From assembly GCF_000472965.1 (NCBI RefSeq), contig NZ_AXAU01000001.1, forward strand, positions 434,001 through 498,000: 64,000 nt of DNA, read 5' to 3'. This stretch comes from Bradyrhizobium murdochi. Lineage in GTDB: Bacteria; Pseudomonadota; Alphaproteobacteria; Rhizobiales; Xanthobacteraceae. The notes beneath the pieces were generated by a model. That model ran no database searches. It saw only the letters and a program-made list of their open reading frames with translations, and was not told the DNA's origin. The number at the start of each line of letters is the position of its first letter. Within the stretch, counting starts at the first letter, position 1. Positions 38,148 through 49,081 of the stretch are shown here, piece by piece. A program made the translations under genes and the position numbers.

Positions 38148-39161
38148 TCAGCCGCGTGAGACCGCGATCAGGTGCTTCAGCCGTGCCGCCGCCGCGCCGC
38201 TGTCGAGCGATTTCGCGCCGATCGCGACGCCTTCCTTCAGGTCCCTGGCACGGCCGGCCACGATCAGCGCCGCCGCGGCGTTCAACAGCGCGACGTCGCG
38301 ATAGGGGCTGGGCTTGCCGTTGAGCACGCCTTGCAGCGCCAGCGCATTGGCGTCCGCATCGCCGCCCCTAAGCGCGTCGACATTGCAGCAGGTGAGCCCC
38401 GCGTCCTCCGGAGTCACCTCGAACGTAGTAATCTTTCCGTTGTCGAGGCTGGCGACAAAGCTCGCACCCGTGAGGGTGATTTCATCGAGCCCGTCGGAGC
38501 CGTGGACGACCCAGACGGATTCGGAGCCGAGATTTTTCAAGACTTGCGCCAGTGGCTGCACCCAGTGCCTGGAGAACACGCCGACCATCTGGCGCTTGAC
38601 GCCGGCCGGATTGGAGAGCGGCCCGAGCAGATTGAAGATCGTGCGGGTGGCGAGCTCGACGCGGGTCGGGCCGACATTCTTCATCGCGGGGTGATGTGCG
38701 GGCGCGAACATGAAGCCGATGCCGGCCTCCTGCACACAGCGGCCGACCTGGTCGGGCGTGAGGTCGATCTTGACGCCGAGGGAGGCCAGCACGTCGGCAG
38801 CCCCCGAACGCGACGACAGCGCGCGGTTGCCATGCTTGGCGACGGGCACGCCGGCGCCTGCGACGATGAAGGCCGCGCAGGTCGAGACGTTAACCGAACC
38901 GGACCCGTCGCCGCCGGTGCCGACGACGTCGACCGCGTCCGCAGGCGCCTTGACCCGCAGCATCTTGCTGCGCATCGCCGCCACCGCGCCGGTGATCTCG
39001 TCGACGGTTTCGCCGCGAACCCTGAGCGCCATCAATAGCCCGCCCATCTGCGAGGGCGTGGCCTCGCCGGACATCATGGCATCGAAGGCGGAGGCTGCCT
39101 CGTCACGCGACAGCGTCGCGCCGGTGGCTACTTTTCCGATGATAGATTTGAGGTCGTCCAT
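38148..39161 (-). CDS. trpD: Anthranilate phosphoribosyltransferase
   Basis: TrpD joins anthranilate to PRPP in tryptophan synthesis. The 337-residue protein shows the PRPP-binding [19 protein letters not shown] segment, [17 protein letters not shown] and the [14 protein letters not shown] region. No trpG is adjacent; in this order a fused trpE(G) elsewhere commonly supplies glutaminase (family knowledge). The upstream gap to ppiD holds two palindromic repeats. Confidence 0.97.
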   Translation of the reverse strand: MDDLKSIIGKVATGATLSRDEAASAFDAMMSGEATPSQMGGLLMALRVRGETVDEITGAVAAMRSKMLRVKAPADAVDVVGTGGDGSGSVNVSTCAAFIVAGAGVPVAKHGNRALSSRSGAADVLASLGVKIDLTPDQVGRCVQEAGIGFMFAPAHHPAMKNVGPTRVELATRTIFNLLGPLSNPAGVKRQMVGVFSRHWVQPLAQVLKNLGSESVWVVHGSDGLDEITLTGASFVASLDNGKITTFEVTPEDAGLTCCNVDALRGGDADANALALQGVLNGKPSPYRDVALLNAAAALIVAGRARDLKEGVAIGAKSLDSGAAAARLKHLIAVSRG

Positions 39162-39182
39162 CGTTTGGCTTTCAAAATCGAG

Positions 39183-39301
39183 ACCTCATGGTGAGGCGGC
39201 TCTTGCGCCGTCTCCGGACGATACTTCGCATCGCTCGGAGAACCATGAGGCCCGGCTCTCATCCTTCGAGACGCGGCCAAGTGGCCGCTCCTCAGGATGA
39301 G
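39183..39301. repeat. Tandem palindromes upstream of trpD
   Basis: One palindrome runs from ctcatggt (39184-39191) to accatgag (39241-39248). A second runs from ctcatcct (39257-39264) to aggatgag (39293-39300) with an inner cggcc/ggccg hairpin. Both occupy most of the ppiD-trpD gap. I recall this pair as a dispersed Bradyrhizobium repeat. Confidence 0.65.
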
Positions 39302-39315
39302 GTGAGTTATTATGC

Positions 39316-41217
39316 TCAATTGTTCGCGCCCGTCACCTGCGCAAAGGCGGCCGCGTTGATGGAGGTGCCAATCTGGGATTCGATCTTGGTCACGTATTGC
39401 GCGATCTGTTCGTCGGTCAGGCCCCGCTGCAACGTCTCCTTCAACTTCTTCAGCTCATCGGAGGCCATGTCGACCGGCGGCACCGTCACGTCGGTGACGC
39501 GCAACACGATCCACTCGCTGCCACCGGTGCCCGGCGTCTGCGTGACGCCGTCCTTGGGCGTCCGGAATGCGGCCGTGATGGCGGCGGAGGGCACGCCTGA
39601 AAGCGAGGCGTCGCGGCGGAAACCGGTCGCAGTCTCGACCCTTGCTCCGACCGCAGCCGCTTCGGCGGCGAGCGTGCCGCCTTGCTCGACCTTCTGCACC
39701 ATCTCGGTTGCCTTCGCGCGCAACTTGCTCGAAATCTGGTCTTCGCGCCATTTTGCCTCGACCTGGCTGCGCACCTCGTCGAGCGAGCGCTCGCGCGAGG
39801 GCGTAATGCCGAGCACGTCGTACCAGACATAGCCGCCGGCAAACTGGATCGGTTCGTTGTCGACGCCGATATCGCTGTTGAAGGCCTGCGAAACCACGTC
39901 GAGGCCGCGCGGAATATTCGCCACCGGCTGGCCGTCGGGCGCCCGGCCGGAACGATCGACGGCCTCGATCGTGACAGGGCTGAGGCCGAGCTTCTGCGAA
40001 GCCTCGACCACATTGGCGCCGCCGCTGCGCTCGTCTTCCATCTTGTTCTGGATTTCGTTGACCTTGGCGCGCGCGCGTTCGGTCGCGATTTCTTTTTTCA
40101 CCTGCGCTGCGACGCTTTCATAGGTCGGCGTCACACCCGGCTCGATCTTGCCGACCTTGACCAGCGCTACGCCGAACCGGCCCTGCACCGGCTGGCTGAC
40201 TTCGCCTGACTGCAGCGAGAACGCGGCATCCGCAATCGCCGGATCGATGATTGCGTTCTTCGCGATCACGCCGAGATCGACGTCGGCCAGATTGAGGTTG
40301 CGCTCCTTGGCGACGTCGTCGAACGATGTTCCCGACGTGATGCGGCTGCGCGCGGCCTGGGCTTCGCCTTCGTTCGGAAAAAACATCTGCGACACTTCGC
40401 GCTTTTCCGGCGTCCCGAGCTGGTCGCGGCGCTGCTCGAAGGCCTTCTTCGCATCCTCGTCGGAGACCTCGGTCCACTTGCCGATCTCTTCGGGGCTGAT
40501 CACGACAAAGGACAGTTTGCGATACTCAGGCGCGCGGAACTGGGTCTTGCGATCCTCGAAATAGGCGGCGAGCGCCTCGGGCGACGGCGGATCGATCGTG
40601 CCGGCCTGCGCCGCGTCGAGCGTGACGTACTCCATAGAACGCTGCTCGTTCTGGAAACGGGCGAGCGCCTCGATCAGGACCTTCGGTGGCTCCGCCCCGG
40701 CCGAGACGGCGCCGACGATCTGGCGCCGCAGCCCGACGCGCCGCTGTTCGGCGAGATAGCGCTGCTCGGTGTATCCGAACTGGCGGATCGTGGCCTGGAA
40801 TCGCTGTGGGTCGAACTTGCCGCCCAATCCCTTGAAATTCGGGTCGTCGTAGATCAGCCGCATGGTCTCTTCCTGCGACTGGGCAAGCCCTTTGCGCCGG
40901 GCTTGCTCATCCAGCGCGGCTTCGGCGATGGTCTGTTGCAACACCTGCCGATCGAGCCCGAAGGCGCGGGCCTGCTCAGGGGTCAGCGGACGGCCGAAAC
41001 TGCGGCCAAGCTGCTGCAGCTTTTCCGTGTAGATCTGGCGGAATTGCTCCGTGGAAATCTCGGTCTTGCCAATCGTGGCGAGCGACGACTGGCCAAATCC
41101 CTTGAAGATGTCGGCAATACCCCAAACTGCGAAACTGACAATCAAAACGCCCATCACGACGGCCATGACAACCTTGCCGAGCCAGTTTGATGAGGCTTTC
41201 CGAATTCCTCGAAGCAT
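39316..41217 (-). CDS. ppiD: Periplasmic peptidyl-prolyl isomerase / folding factor PpiD
   Basis: A 633-residue membrane-anchored periplasmic chaperone. The start MLRGIRKASSNWLGKVVMAV leads into one transmembrane segment (about residues 14-34), then a SurA-type N-domain (LATIGKTEISTEQFRQIYTE), a parvulin domain about residues 240-370 (KREVSQMFFPNEGEAQAARS; QGRFGVALVKVGKIEPG), and a second, divergent repeat. It helps outer-membrane and secreted proteins fold, complementing BamA. Position between tpiA (divergent) and trpD is the conserved backbone arrangement. Confidence 0.92.
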   Translation of the reverse strand: MLRGIRKASSNWLGKVVMAVVMGVLIVSFAVWGIADIFKGFGQSSLATIGKTEISTEQFRQIYTEKLQQLGRSFGRPLTPEQARAFGLDRQVLQQTIAEAALDEQARRKGLAQSQEETMRLIYDDPNFKGLGGKFDPQRFQATIRQFGYTEQRYLAEQRRVGLRRQIVGAVSAGAEPPKVLIEALARFQNEQRSMEYVTLDAAQAGTIDPPSPEALAAYFEDRKTQFRAPEYRKLSFVVISPEEIGKWTEVSDEDAKKAFEQRRDQLGTPEKREVSQMFFPNEGEAQAARSRITSGTSFDDVAKERNLNLADVDLGVIAKNAIIDPAIADAAFSLQSGEVSQPVQGRFGVALVKVGKIEPGVTPTYESVAAQVKKEIATERARAKVNEIQNKMEDERSGGANVVEASQKLGLSPVTIEAVDRSGRAPDGQPVANIPRGLDVVSQAFNSDIGVDNEPIQFAGGYVWYDVLGITPSRERSLDEVRSQVEAKWREDQISSKLRAKATEMVQKVEQGGTLAAEAAAVGARVETATGFRRDASLSGVPSAAITAAFRTPKDGVTQTPGTGGSEWIVLRVTDVTVPPVDMASDELKKLKETLQRGLTDEQIAQYVTKIESQIGTSINAAAFAQVTGANN

Positions 41218-41469
41218 GGGTCCAACTTGTTTTTAAAGGAGAGGGGGAACCGGGTCGTGCCCAAGGGAATTCGATCCGGGACCGAATTCCGCAACAAGGC
41301 GTCACCGAGTTGAAAACGCATCATAAAGTGGCCGCGCCCCCCTCGCAACCTCGCCCGTGCGGGCTATTTGAAGCGGTCAATGGCCCCTGGATCGCCCGAC
41401 GGGTATCTGGAACTGGCGGCGTGGCTCTGCTAGCGCATCTAGAACGCTGACATTTGCGGGACAATCGAC

Positions 41470-42222
41470 ATGACCGATGCCATCCGGCCGCTGATCGCCG
41501 GCAACTGGAAAATGAACGGCCTGAAATCCGCCTTAGGTGAATTCGAGGCAATGATCGCGGGGGCGGGTGCGTTGGCCGGCAGGGCCGACCTGCTGGTCTG
41601 CCCTCCGGCCACCCTGATCGGCGGCTTTGCCGATAGAGCGCTCGGTTCAAAACTCACGGTCGGGGCGCAGGATTGCCATGCCAAGGCCTCGGGCGCCCAT
41701 ACCGGCGATCTCTCGGCGGAAATGCTGGCGGATGCCGGCGCCACCGCCATCATTGTTGGGCATTCGGAGCGGCGTGCCGATCATGGCGAGGCCGATGCGG
41801 TGGTCCGGCAGAAGGCGGAAGCGGCTTGGCGGGCGGGCCTGGTGGCGATCGTCTGCATCGGCGAGACCCAGAAGCAACGCGATGCCGGCCAGACGCTGGA
41901 TGTCTGCGGCGGGCAGCTCGCCGGTTCGTTGCCGGACGGCGCGACATCAGCCAATCTGGTAGTGGCTTATGAGCCGGTATGGGCGATCGGCACCGGTCTG
42001 ACGCCGACACCAAAAGATGTCGAACAAGTTCATCGCTTTATCCGCGATGTTCTCACCAGCCGATTTAAGGCCGAAGGCAACAAGATCCGGATTCTCTATG
42101 GCGGATCGGTCAAGCCTTCCAATGCGGCCGAACTGATGGCGGTTGCCGATGTGAACGGCGCATTGGTTGGTGGCGCCAGCCTGAAAGCTGTGGACTTTCT
42201 GGCGATTGCGGAGGCCTGCTAA
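41470..42222 (+). CDS. tpiA: Triosephosphate isomerase
   Basis: TpiA interconverts dihydroxyacetone phosphate and glyceraldehyde 3-phosphate. The 250-residue TIM barrel has Lys14 (AGNWKMNG), the electrophile His98 (IIVGHSERR) and the general base Glu168 ([11 protein letters not shown]), with loop 6 following. The phosphate-binding [15 protein letters not shown] is present. It is divergent from ppiD with a 252-bp gap and convergent with the GNAT gene at only one base between stops. Confidence 0.97.
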   Translation: MTDAIRPLIAGNWKMNGLKSALGEFEAMIAGAGALAGRADLLVCPPATLIGGFADRALGSKLTVGAQDCHAKASGAHTGDLSAEMLADAGATAIIVGHSERRADHGEADAVVRQKAEAAWRAGLVAIVCIGETQKQRDAGQTLDVCGGQLAGSLPDGATSANLVVAYEPVWAIGTGLTPTPKDVEQVHRFIRDVLTSRFKAEGNKIRILYGGSVKPSNAAELMAVADVNGALVGGASLKAVDFLAIAEAC

Positions 42223-42223
42223 C

Positions 42224-42757
42224 TCAGGCGGGCGCGCTTTCCTGCAACCGCTTCCAGTAGATCAGCGTGCCCGTCAGCCCCCCATGGGGTTTAAATGCGT
42301 AATCCGGAATCACGCCGGTCAGCTTGAATCCCATCCGCTCATACAGTCCCGCCGCACCTTCGTCCTCGGCGGTGTCGAGCACCAACAACCAGCGCCCGCG
42401 CGCGATCGCCAGCCGCTCGGCCTCGCGCAGCAGCGCCGTGGCGACGCCGCGGTGGCGGTGACTGATGCGCGTCATCATCTTCGCGATCTCGGCGCGATGC
42501 GGCTGGTTCGGCGGAAGGTCGAGCAACAGCGTGACCGTCCCGATCAGCCTGTCCCCGTCAAAGGCGCCAAGGATGATCCGCTCGCCGCGGCCTGCAGCGC
42601 TAAGCGAGTTGGACCAGAACGCCTCGGCCGTCTTCTGTGACAGTGGATGCATGAAACTGACCGAGCCACCGTTTGCCACGGTTTCGATCAGCAAATCACC
42701 GAGCATCGCGCAAGTTTCGGGCGACGGGTTCAAGGCTTTGATCAGGATGTCCGACAT
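42224..42757 (-). CDS. GNAT family N-acetyltransferase
   Basis: A 177-residue GCN5-type acetyltransferase. The acetyl-CoA binding motif A is KMMTRISHRHRGVATALLRE (a Q/RxxGxG/A variant), with the C-terminal YERMGFKLTGVIPDYAF motif B. The ATG at 42757 gives MSDILIKALNPSPE; a TTG six codons earlier is possible. It lies 20 bp after an unknown protein and follows an XRE-cupin regulator in one operon. The substrate is unknown, possibly a small amine or antibiotic-like compound. Confidence 0.85.
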   Translation of the reverse strand: MSDILIKALNPSPETCAMLGDLLIETVANGGSVSFMHPLSQKTAEAFWSNSLSAAGRGERIILGAFDGDRLIGTVTLLLDLPPNQPHRAEIAKMMTRISHRHRGVATALLREAERLAIARGRWLLVLDTAEDEGAAGLYERMGFKLTGVIPDYAFKPHGGLTGTLIYWKRLQESAPA

Positions 42758-42777
42758 CAGGATGAATTTCCGCAAGG

Positions 42778-43131
42778 TTAGCTTCTAGGATTGATGGCGT
42801 GCCGCGAGCGCGCCCGCTTGATCTCTGCAATCCGCTCGACATCCTCGACCTGCAGGTGTCGCCCGCGTTCGAGAATCTCCAGCGTGTATTCTTCGTAGGT
42901 GAGGCCCAGCCGCTCAGCTTTTCGGATGCGAAACGCGACGATGCCGGGCGAGGGATTGTGCCAGGCCGCGCGATGCGCCGCCTTCCAGTAGAAGTAATTG
43001 CCGATGCCGCCGCTGCCCCATTCAGGCCGATGCTCATCCTCGAGCGGCGGCCCGCCATTGTGGCCGGCGGGAATCGGGTCGTCCGTGTTTTCGGGCTGGG
43101 TCGCGGCGTTCTTGCAGGCGATCTCCAGCAT
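42778..43131 (-). CDS. Hypothetical protein in XRE-cupin/GNAT operon
   Basis: A 117-residue protein starting MLEIACKNAATQPENTDDPI, with a GHNGGPPL turn, then GGIGNYFYWKAAHRAAWHNP and a C-terminal helix GLTYEEYTLEILERGRHLQ. I recall the HNGGPPLED motif in many small Bradyrhizobium and phage-related proteins of unknown function. It starts 5 bp after the XRE-cupin stop and ends 20 bp before GNAT, so it belongs to the same transcript. Function unknown. Confidence 0.72.
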   Translation of the reverse strand: MLEIACKNAATQPENTDDPIPAGHNGGPPLEDEHRPEWGSGGIGNYFYWKAAHRAAWHNPSPGIVAFRIRKAERLGLTYEEYTLEILERGRHLQVEDVERIAEIKRARSRHAINPRS

Positions 43132-43136
43132 CGGCG

Positions 43137-43703
43137 TCAGCTCCGGGCAAGGGCAACGACGTAAGTGCAGGGCGCAGTGGTCTCGTTGGCAAACGTCACT
43201 TCCGCCGGCGGACCGAAGCCGAGGCAGTCGCCGGGCCCAAGTTCGTGGCGTTCGCCGCCATCGATGAGCACGAGCGCGCCCGACAGCACCCAGAGGACCT
43301 GGCGGATGTGGGCATAGGACGAGGCGGGCAACGTCACGCGCTGCTTCGCCGGCATCTCGACCTTGACGACCTCGATGGGGTGATCGGGCCGGTTGAACAC
43401 CTGCCGGCGCAAATAGCCGGTCTCGGGATCGCGCCACACCGGCTGCTCGGCGGCGCGCGAAAGACGCCCGCCCTTGCCTTCAGCGCGCAGCATCAGCCCG
43501 GCAAGGGTGAGGTCGAAGGCGCTGGCGAGCCGAACCAGCACCACCGCGGTCGGGCTGACTTCGGCGCGCTCGATCTTGCTGATGGTGGCTTTTGATACGC
43601 CGGAGCGTTCGGCGAGGTCGGCCAGCGACCAGCCGCGGCTGTCGCGTTCGAGCCGCAGGCGGTGGGCGAGCCGGGTGCTGAGAGCGTCTACTAAAGTATC
43701 CAT
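43137..43703 (-). CDS. XRE family regulator with C-terminal cupin domain
   Basis: A 188-residue regulator. The N-terminal helix-turn-helix (residues about 12-66) reads LERDSRGWSLADLAERSGVS then KATISKIERAEVSP. The C-terminal half is a single cupin barrel (QVLWVLSGALVLIDGGERHE, LGPGDCLGFGPPAEV) that may bind a small ligand. Such XRE-cupin proteins usually control an adjacent enzyme or transporter; here the downstream partners are an unknown protein and a GNAT acetyltransferase. The upstream region is AT-rich (tttgtctattataagag). Confidence 0.88.
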   Translation of the reverse strand: MDTLVDALSTRLAHRLRLERDSRGWSLADLAERSGVSKATISKIERAEVSPTAVVLVRLASAFDLTLAGLMLRAEGKGGRLSRAAEQPVWRDPETGYLRRQVFNRPDHPIEVVKVEMPAKQRVTLPASSYAHIRQVLWVLSGALVLIDGGERHELGPGDCLGFGPPAEVTFANETTAPCTYVVALARS

Positions 43704-43929
43704 TTGTCTATTATAAGAGAAATTGGTGCGACCTCAAGTCCTGGATGCGAACTCGGGCGGGATGTGTGGGCAGCCTTGCTGTGGCGCCTGCGGCAATTAT
43801 CTCCACGGCGGCGGTTGGGGGTGACAATGCCCCGTCCGATCGTGTAACACCGCGCAACTTCAGGAAAACCCGCAAGCTCTTGGTGCAGCCGAAGCCCGGC
43901 GCTCTTCGCTTGTGACGGAAGGTTTTGAT

Positions 43930-44304
43930 ATGCAGACCGTCATTATCGTCGTTCACCTCATGATCGTCGCCGTGCTGATCGGCGCCGTGCTGCTGCAGAA
44001 ATCCGAAGGCGGCGGCCTTGGCATGGGCGGCGGCGCCGGCTTCATGTCGAGCCGTGGCACCGCCAATCTCCTGACGCGGACGACCGCCGTTCTGGCAGGG
44101 CTTTTCTTCGTGACCAGCATGGCGCTGGCCTGGCTCGCGGGCGTCGATCGCAAGCCCGCATCGATCCTCGGCCCCGCGCCGACGACGCAGTCCCAGCCGG
44201 GTGGCGCAACGCCGGTCGCTCCGCCGACCTCCGGCGGCGTGCTCGACACGCTTAAGAAGGTGGATGAGCAGCAGTCGGGCCCGCAGGCACCGCGTTCGCA
44301 ATAA
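43930..44304 (+). CDS. secG: Preprotein translocase subunit SecG
   Basis: SecG is a small subunit of the SecYEG translocon. The 124-residue protein starts MQTVIIVVHLMIVAVLIGAV (first transmembrane segment), has the family's LLQKSEGGGLGMGGG loop and FMSSRGTANLLTRTT, then a second transmembrane segment (TAVLAGLFFVTSMALAWLAG) and a Pro/Gln-rich cytoplasmic tail. The ATG at 43930 follows ggaagg. Its position before pyrG is conserved backbone. Confidence 0.93.
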   Translation: MQTVIIVVHLMIVAVLIGAVLLQKSEGGGLGMGGGAGFMSSRGTANLLTRTTAVLAGLFFVTSMALAWLAGVDRKPASILGPAPTTQSQPGGATPVAPPTSGGVLDTLKKVDEQQSGPQAPRSQ

Positions 44305-44465
44305 AGCAGGGTGGCCATGCAGGGCGGCCCTCTACCGTCCTGCAGCAGAACTTCCCATTAATGCTCTGAAATCGTTTTAGAATTCACGTCACCCACAGCC
44401 CGGCAAAATGTTTGCCCGTGCATGCGATTCGTTTTGGAGAATCGGGGCAGTGGCCTTAAAGGTAG

Positions 44466-46103
<1,638 letters not shown>

Positions 46104-46115
46104 AGCTACGGAATT

Positions 46116-46209
46116 GTAGGGTGGGCAAAAGCGGAGCGTGCCCACCATCTTACGGCACATCTCTGGACGCAATGGTGGGCACGGCGCTGTGCGCCTTTGC
46201 CAACCCTAC
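46116..46209. repeat. Palindromic repeat, gtagggtgggc family
   Basis: Ends gtagggtgggc and (g)ccaaccctac, with arms rich in gcccaccat / atggtgggc, span 46116-46209 just past the pyrG stop. It is related in plan, not closely in sequence, to the element after lpxB. Confidence 0.65.
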
Positions 46210-46293
46210 GGCTCCGCCTTTGACGAACGCGTCAATTGTTGCGACAAACCGCTCCCGTTACCTGCAAGAACAATAACCTTGGGAGCAAAGCCG

Positions 46294-46620
46294 ATGATCA
46301 TGGAAATGCGCGTCTATCGCTGTCTGCCCGGCCGCCTGCCGGCGCTGATGAAGCGTTTTGATACGCTGACGCTGAAGCTGTGGGACAAGCACGGCATCAA
46401 GCAGGCCGGCTTCTACACCACGCTGATCGGCACCTCCAATCAGGAACTGACCTACTTCATCGCCTGGGACTCGCTTGCCGAGCGCGAGAAGAAATGGACC
46501 GCGTTTCAGAGCGATCCGGATTGGATCGCCGGCCGCGCCAAGAGTGAAGAAGACGGCCAGATCATCGACAACATCGTCAGCCAGTTGCTGGTGCCGACGG
46601 CGTTCTCCGCGGTAAAATAG
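46294..46620 (+). CDS. NIPSNAP family protein
   Basis: A 108-residue ferredoxin-like-fold protein starting MIMEMRVYRCLPGRLPALMK, with the family's KRFDTLTLKLWDKHGIKQAG, ELTYFIAWDSLAEREKKW and a terminal LLVPTAFSAVK. The ATG at 46294 follows gggag at a spacing of 9. NIPSNAP proteins may be small monooxygenase-like or stress proteins; function is not settled. It stands alone between pyrG and kdsA. Confidence 0.82.
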   Translation: MIMEMRVYRCLPGRLPALMKRFDTLTLKLWDKHGIKQAGFYTTLIGTSNQELTYFIAWDSLAEREKKWTAFQSDPDWIAGRAKSEEDGQIIDNIVSQLLVPTAFSAVK

Positions 46621-46629
46621 CTCGCGGCG

Positions 46630-46765
46630 CAACCCTGATATTCAGGGGTTAAACGGGGTTGATCCCTGAGCATTTTCTGTCAAGAAAATGCTCGGCCTTT
46701 TGAATTGCGGGTATTCTGGCCGCAAAACCGGTGTCCACTTTTGCAGAATGCGCGCGTGTCGCGGA
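46630..46765. repeat. Palindromic element upstream of kdsA
   Basis: A perfect palindrome with 11-bp arms (GAGCATTTTCT at 46668-46678, AGAAAATGCTC at 46683-46693) and a 4-base loop, preceded by an aaccctga/tcaggggtt hairpin and followed by aaaaccggtgtcca. The last phrase is shared with the repeat at 4111-4228. It may also carry the kdsA promoter. Confidence 0.55.
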
Positions 46766-46801
46766 CCGGCATGGTCCGCGCCGGACGTAAAGGAAAATCC
46801 C

Positions 46802-47653
46802 TTGAACGCGAAACCCGAAGCAGCCCCGGTCGTCTCGGTCGGTCCGGTCAAATTCGGCAATGATCTGCCGATTTCGATCATTGCCGGACCATGCCAGCTC
46901 GAAAGCCGTGCGCACGCCCTCGAAGTGGCGACTGCGCTGAAGGAGATCGCAGGCCGGCTCGGCGTAGGCCTCGTCTACAAGACCTCCTTCGACAAGGCCA
47001 ATCGAACGTCGGGCTCCGCCGCGCGCGGAATTGGCTTGGCGCAGGCCTTGCCGATCTTCGCCGAGATACGCTCCTCGCTCGGTTTGCCCGTGCTGACCGA
47101 CGTGCACGAGACCGCCCAATGCGCCGAGGCGGCACAGGCAGTCGATGTGCTGCAGATCCCGGCCTTCCTGTGCCGGCAGACCGATCTGCTGCTTGCGGCG
47201 GCCGCGACCGGGAAGATCGTCAACGTCAAGAAAGGTCAGTTTCTCGCGCCGTGGGACATGGCGAACGTCGTCGGCAAGATCACCGGCGGCGGTAATCCGA
47301 ACGTGCTGGTTACCGAACGCGGCGCTTCGTTCGGCTACAACACGCTGGTATCGGACATGCGTGCGTTGCCGATCATGGCGCAGACGACAGGTGCGCCCGT
47401 CATTTTCGACGCCACCCATTCGGTGCAGCAGCCGGGCGGGAAGGGCACCTCATCGGGCGGCCAGCGCGAATTCGTTCCGGTGCTGGCGCGCGCCGCGGTC
47501 GCCGTCGGCGTCGCCGGCGTGTTCATCGAGACCCATCCTGATCCGGACCGCGCGCCGTCAGATGGACCCAATATGATTCCGCTACGCGAGTTCGAAGCCT
47601 TGGTGAAGACTCTGATGGGTTTTGACGCGCTGGCCAAGAACGCCTCGTCGTGA
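46802..47653 (+). CDS. kdsA: 3-deoxy-8-phosphooctulonate synthase KdsA
   Basis: KdsA condenses arabinose 5-phosphate with phosphoenolpyruvate to KDO-8-phosphate for the LPS core. The 283-residue protein reads [53 protein letters not shown], and a [19 protein letters not shown] loop. A TTG at 46802 with aaagga upstream gives [12 protein letters not shown] and the usual length; the longer frame has no KdsA-like N-terminus. The stop overlaps the next MFS gene by 4 bp. Confidence 0.95.
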   Translation: MNAKPEAAPVVSVGPVKFGNDLPISIIAGPCQLESRAHALEVATALKEIAGRLGVGLVYKTSFDKANRTSGSAARGIGLAQALPIFAEIRSSLGLPVLTDVHETAQCAEAAQAVDVLQIPAFLCRQTDLLLAAAATGKIVNVKKGQFLAPWDMANVVGKITGGGNPNVLVTERGASFGYNTLVSDMRALPIMAQTTGAPVIFDATHSVQQPGGKGTSSGGQREFVPVLARAAVAVGVAGVFIETHPDPDRAPSDGPNMIPLREFEALVKTLMGFDALAKNASS

Positions 47654-48843
47654 CCGCCGCCAGCGGCATGCCGCCGGCGCTCAACATCATTGCGCTCGCG
47701 ACGTTTTCGGCAGCCCTGTCTGCCCGCGCGCTCGATCCGGTGTTGCCGCATGTGGCCGAGGATTTTTCGGTCAGCATCGCCACAGCCGCGAGTTTCGCCG
47801 CCGCCTTCGCCTTCACCTTTGCCATTATTCAACCGGTGCTCGGCGCCTTTGCCGACATGTTCGGCAAGGCGAGGTTGATGATCGTCTGCCTGGCGTTGCT
47901 CGGCTTCGCCAACATTCTCGGCGCGATGGCGACCTCGTTCCCGCTATTGTTTGCGAGCCGAATTCTGGCCGGCATCGGTTCGGGCGGCGTGTTTCCGATC
48001 GCGCTGGGGCTGACCAGCGATCTCGTTGGTGCCGAGAAGCGTCAGGTCGCGATCGGGCGTACGCTGGCTGGCGCCATGACCGGCAATCTTCTGGGCGCTA
48101 CGGTGTCCGGCCTGATCGGCGATTTCCTCGGCTGGCGTGGCGTGCTGGCTGTGCTCGGTGGGATCGTCGTGCTGGCCTCGATCGTGGTTGCGGTCGGCTT
48201 CCGCGGCGCGGCGCTGACACATCCGCCCCGGACCAGCCTGGCAGCCCTCAAACAGGGCTATCGTACGATTTTCACCAACCCGAACGCGCGCATCTGCTAC
48301 GCGGCCGTCTTCATCGAAGGCTGCTGCGTGCTCGGCCTGTTTCCGTTCATTGCCTCTTTCTTGTTCGACCTCGGACAAACCTCGCTGTCGATCGCGGGTG
48401 TCGTCATCGCGGGCTTTGCGGTCGGTGGCCTCTTCTACACCATGACCGTATCGCGGCTTCTGCCGAAGATCGGTGTCAACGGGATGATGATCGGAGGAGG
48501 CGCGCTGGTCGGCGTCCAACTCATCGCGGTCGCGATGGGACCGGAATGGAAGTTGCAGTTGTTCAGCCTGATCTTCATGGGCTGGGGTTTCTACATGATC
48601 CACGGCAGTCTGCAGGTATTTGCCAGCGAATTGTCGGCGGAGGCGCGCGCGACAGCACTGTCGTTGCACGCGTTCTTTTTCTTCATGGGGCAGACCGTCG
48701 GCCCGATCGCCTATGGCTTCGGCATCCAGCATGCCGGCAAGGTCCCGACCTTGCTCACCGCGGCGGCCGTGATGATCGCGCTCGGCCTTATCTGCGCGAA
48801 GCTGCTGCGCCAGACGCCGCCGGCGGATGCGGCGGCGAAGTAG
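47650..48843 (+). CDS. MFS transporter (drug efflux-like)
   Basis: A 397-residue, 12-segment major facilitator. It has the loop [20 protein letters not shown], the [18 protein letters not shown] region of the DHA1 branch, and a second-half block with [20 protein letters not shown]. It starts at GTG 47650, overlapping kdsA by four bases, so it shares the kdsA transcript. The substrate is unknown; a metabolite or drug efflux role is most likely. The downstream 238 bp (48844-49081) show no gene. Confidence 0.88.
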   Translation: MTAASGMPPALNIIALATFSAALSARALDPVLPHVAEDFSVSIATAASFAAAFAFTFAIIQPVLGAFADMFGKARLMIVCLALLGFANILGAMATSFPLLFASRILAGIGSGGVFPIALGLTSDLVGAEKRQVAIGRTLAGAMTGNLLGATVSGLIGDFLGWRGVLAVLGGIVVLASIVVAVGFRGAALTHPPRTSLAALKQGYRTIFTNPNARICYAAVFIEGCCVLGLFPFIASFLFDLGQTSLSIAGVVIAGFAVGGLFYTMTVSRLLPKIGVNGMMIGGGALVGVQLIAVAMGPEWKLQLFSLIFMGWGFYMIHGSLQVFASELSAEARATALSLHAFFFFMGQTVGPIAYGFGIQHAGKVPTLLTAAAVMIALGLICAKLLRQTPPADAAAK

Positions 48844-49081
48844 CCCGGGTATAAACAAGCCGATGATGCGGTCGATAAGATAGACCGCCGTGACATTGCC
48901 TTGTCGTAACCGGTCCGGATGTCGACGCAGTCCGGGATTTCGACCTTAAAATGTAAGAAATCGGGACTCGCTTGCCGCCATATCTTTCGGAGCGGCTGTA
49001 TGCTTGGGAGTCTGTGATAAAGATTGCCGGTGGACCGCCGAAGCAATGCAGTTTTTGACTTCTTTTGTATTGGTACCAGCG

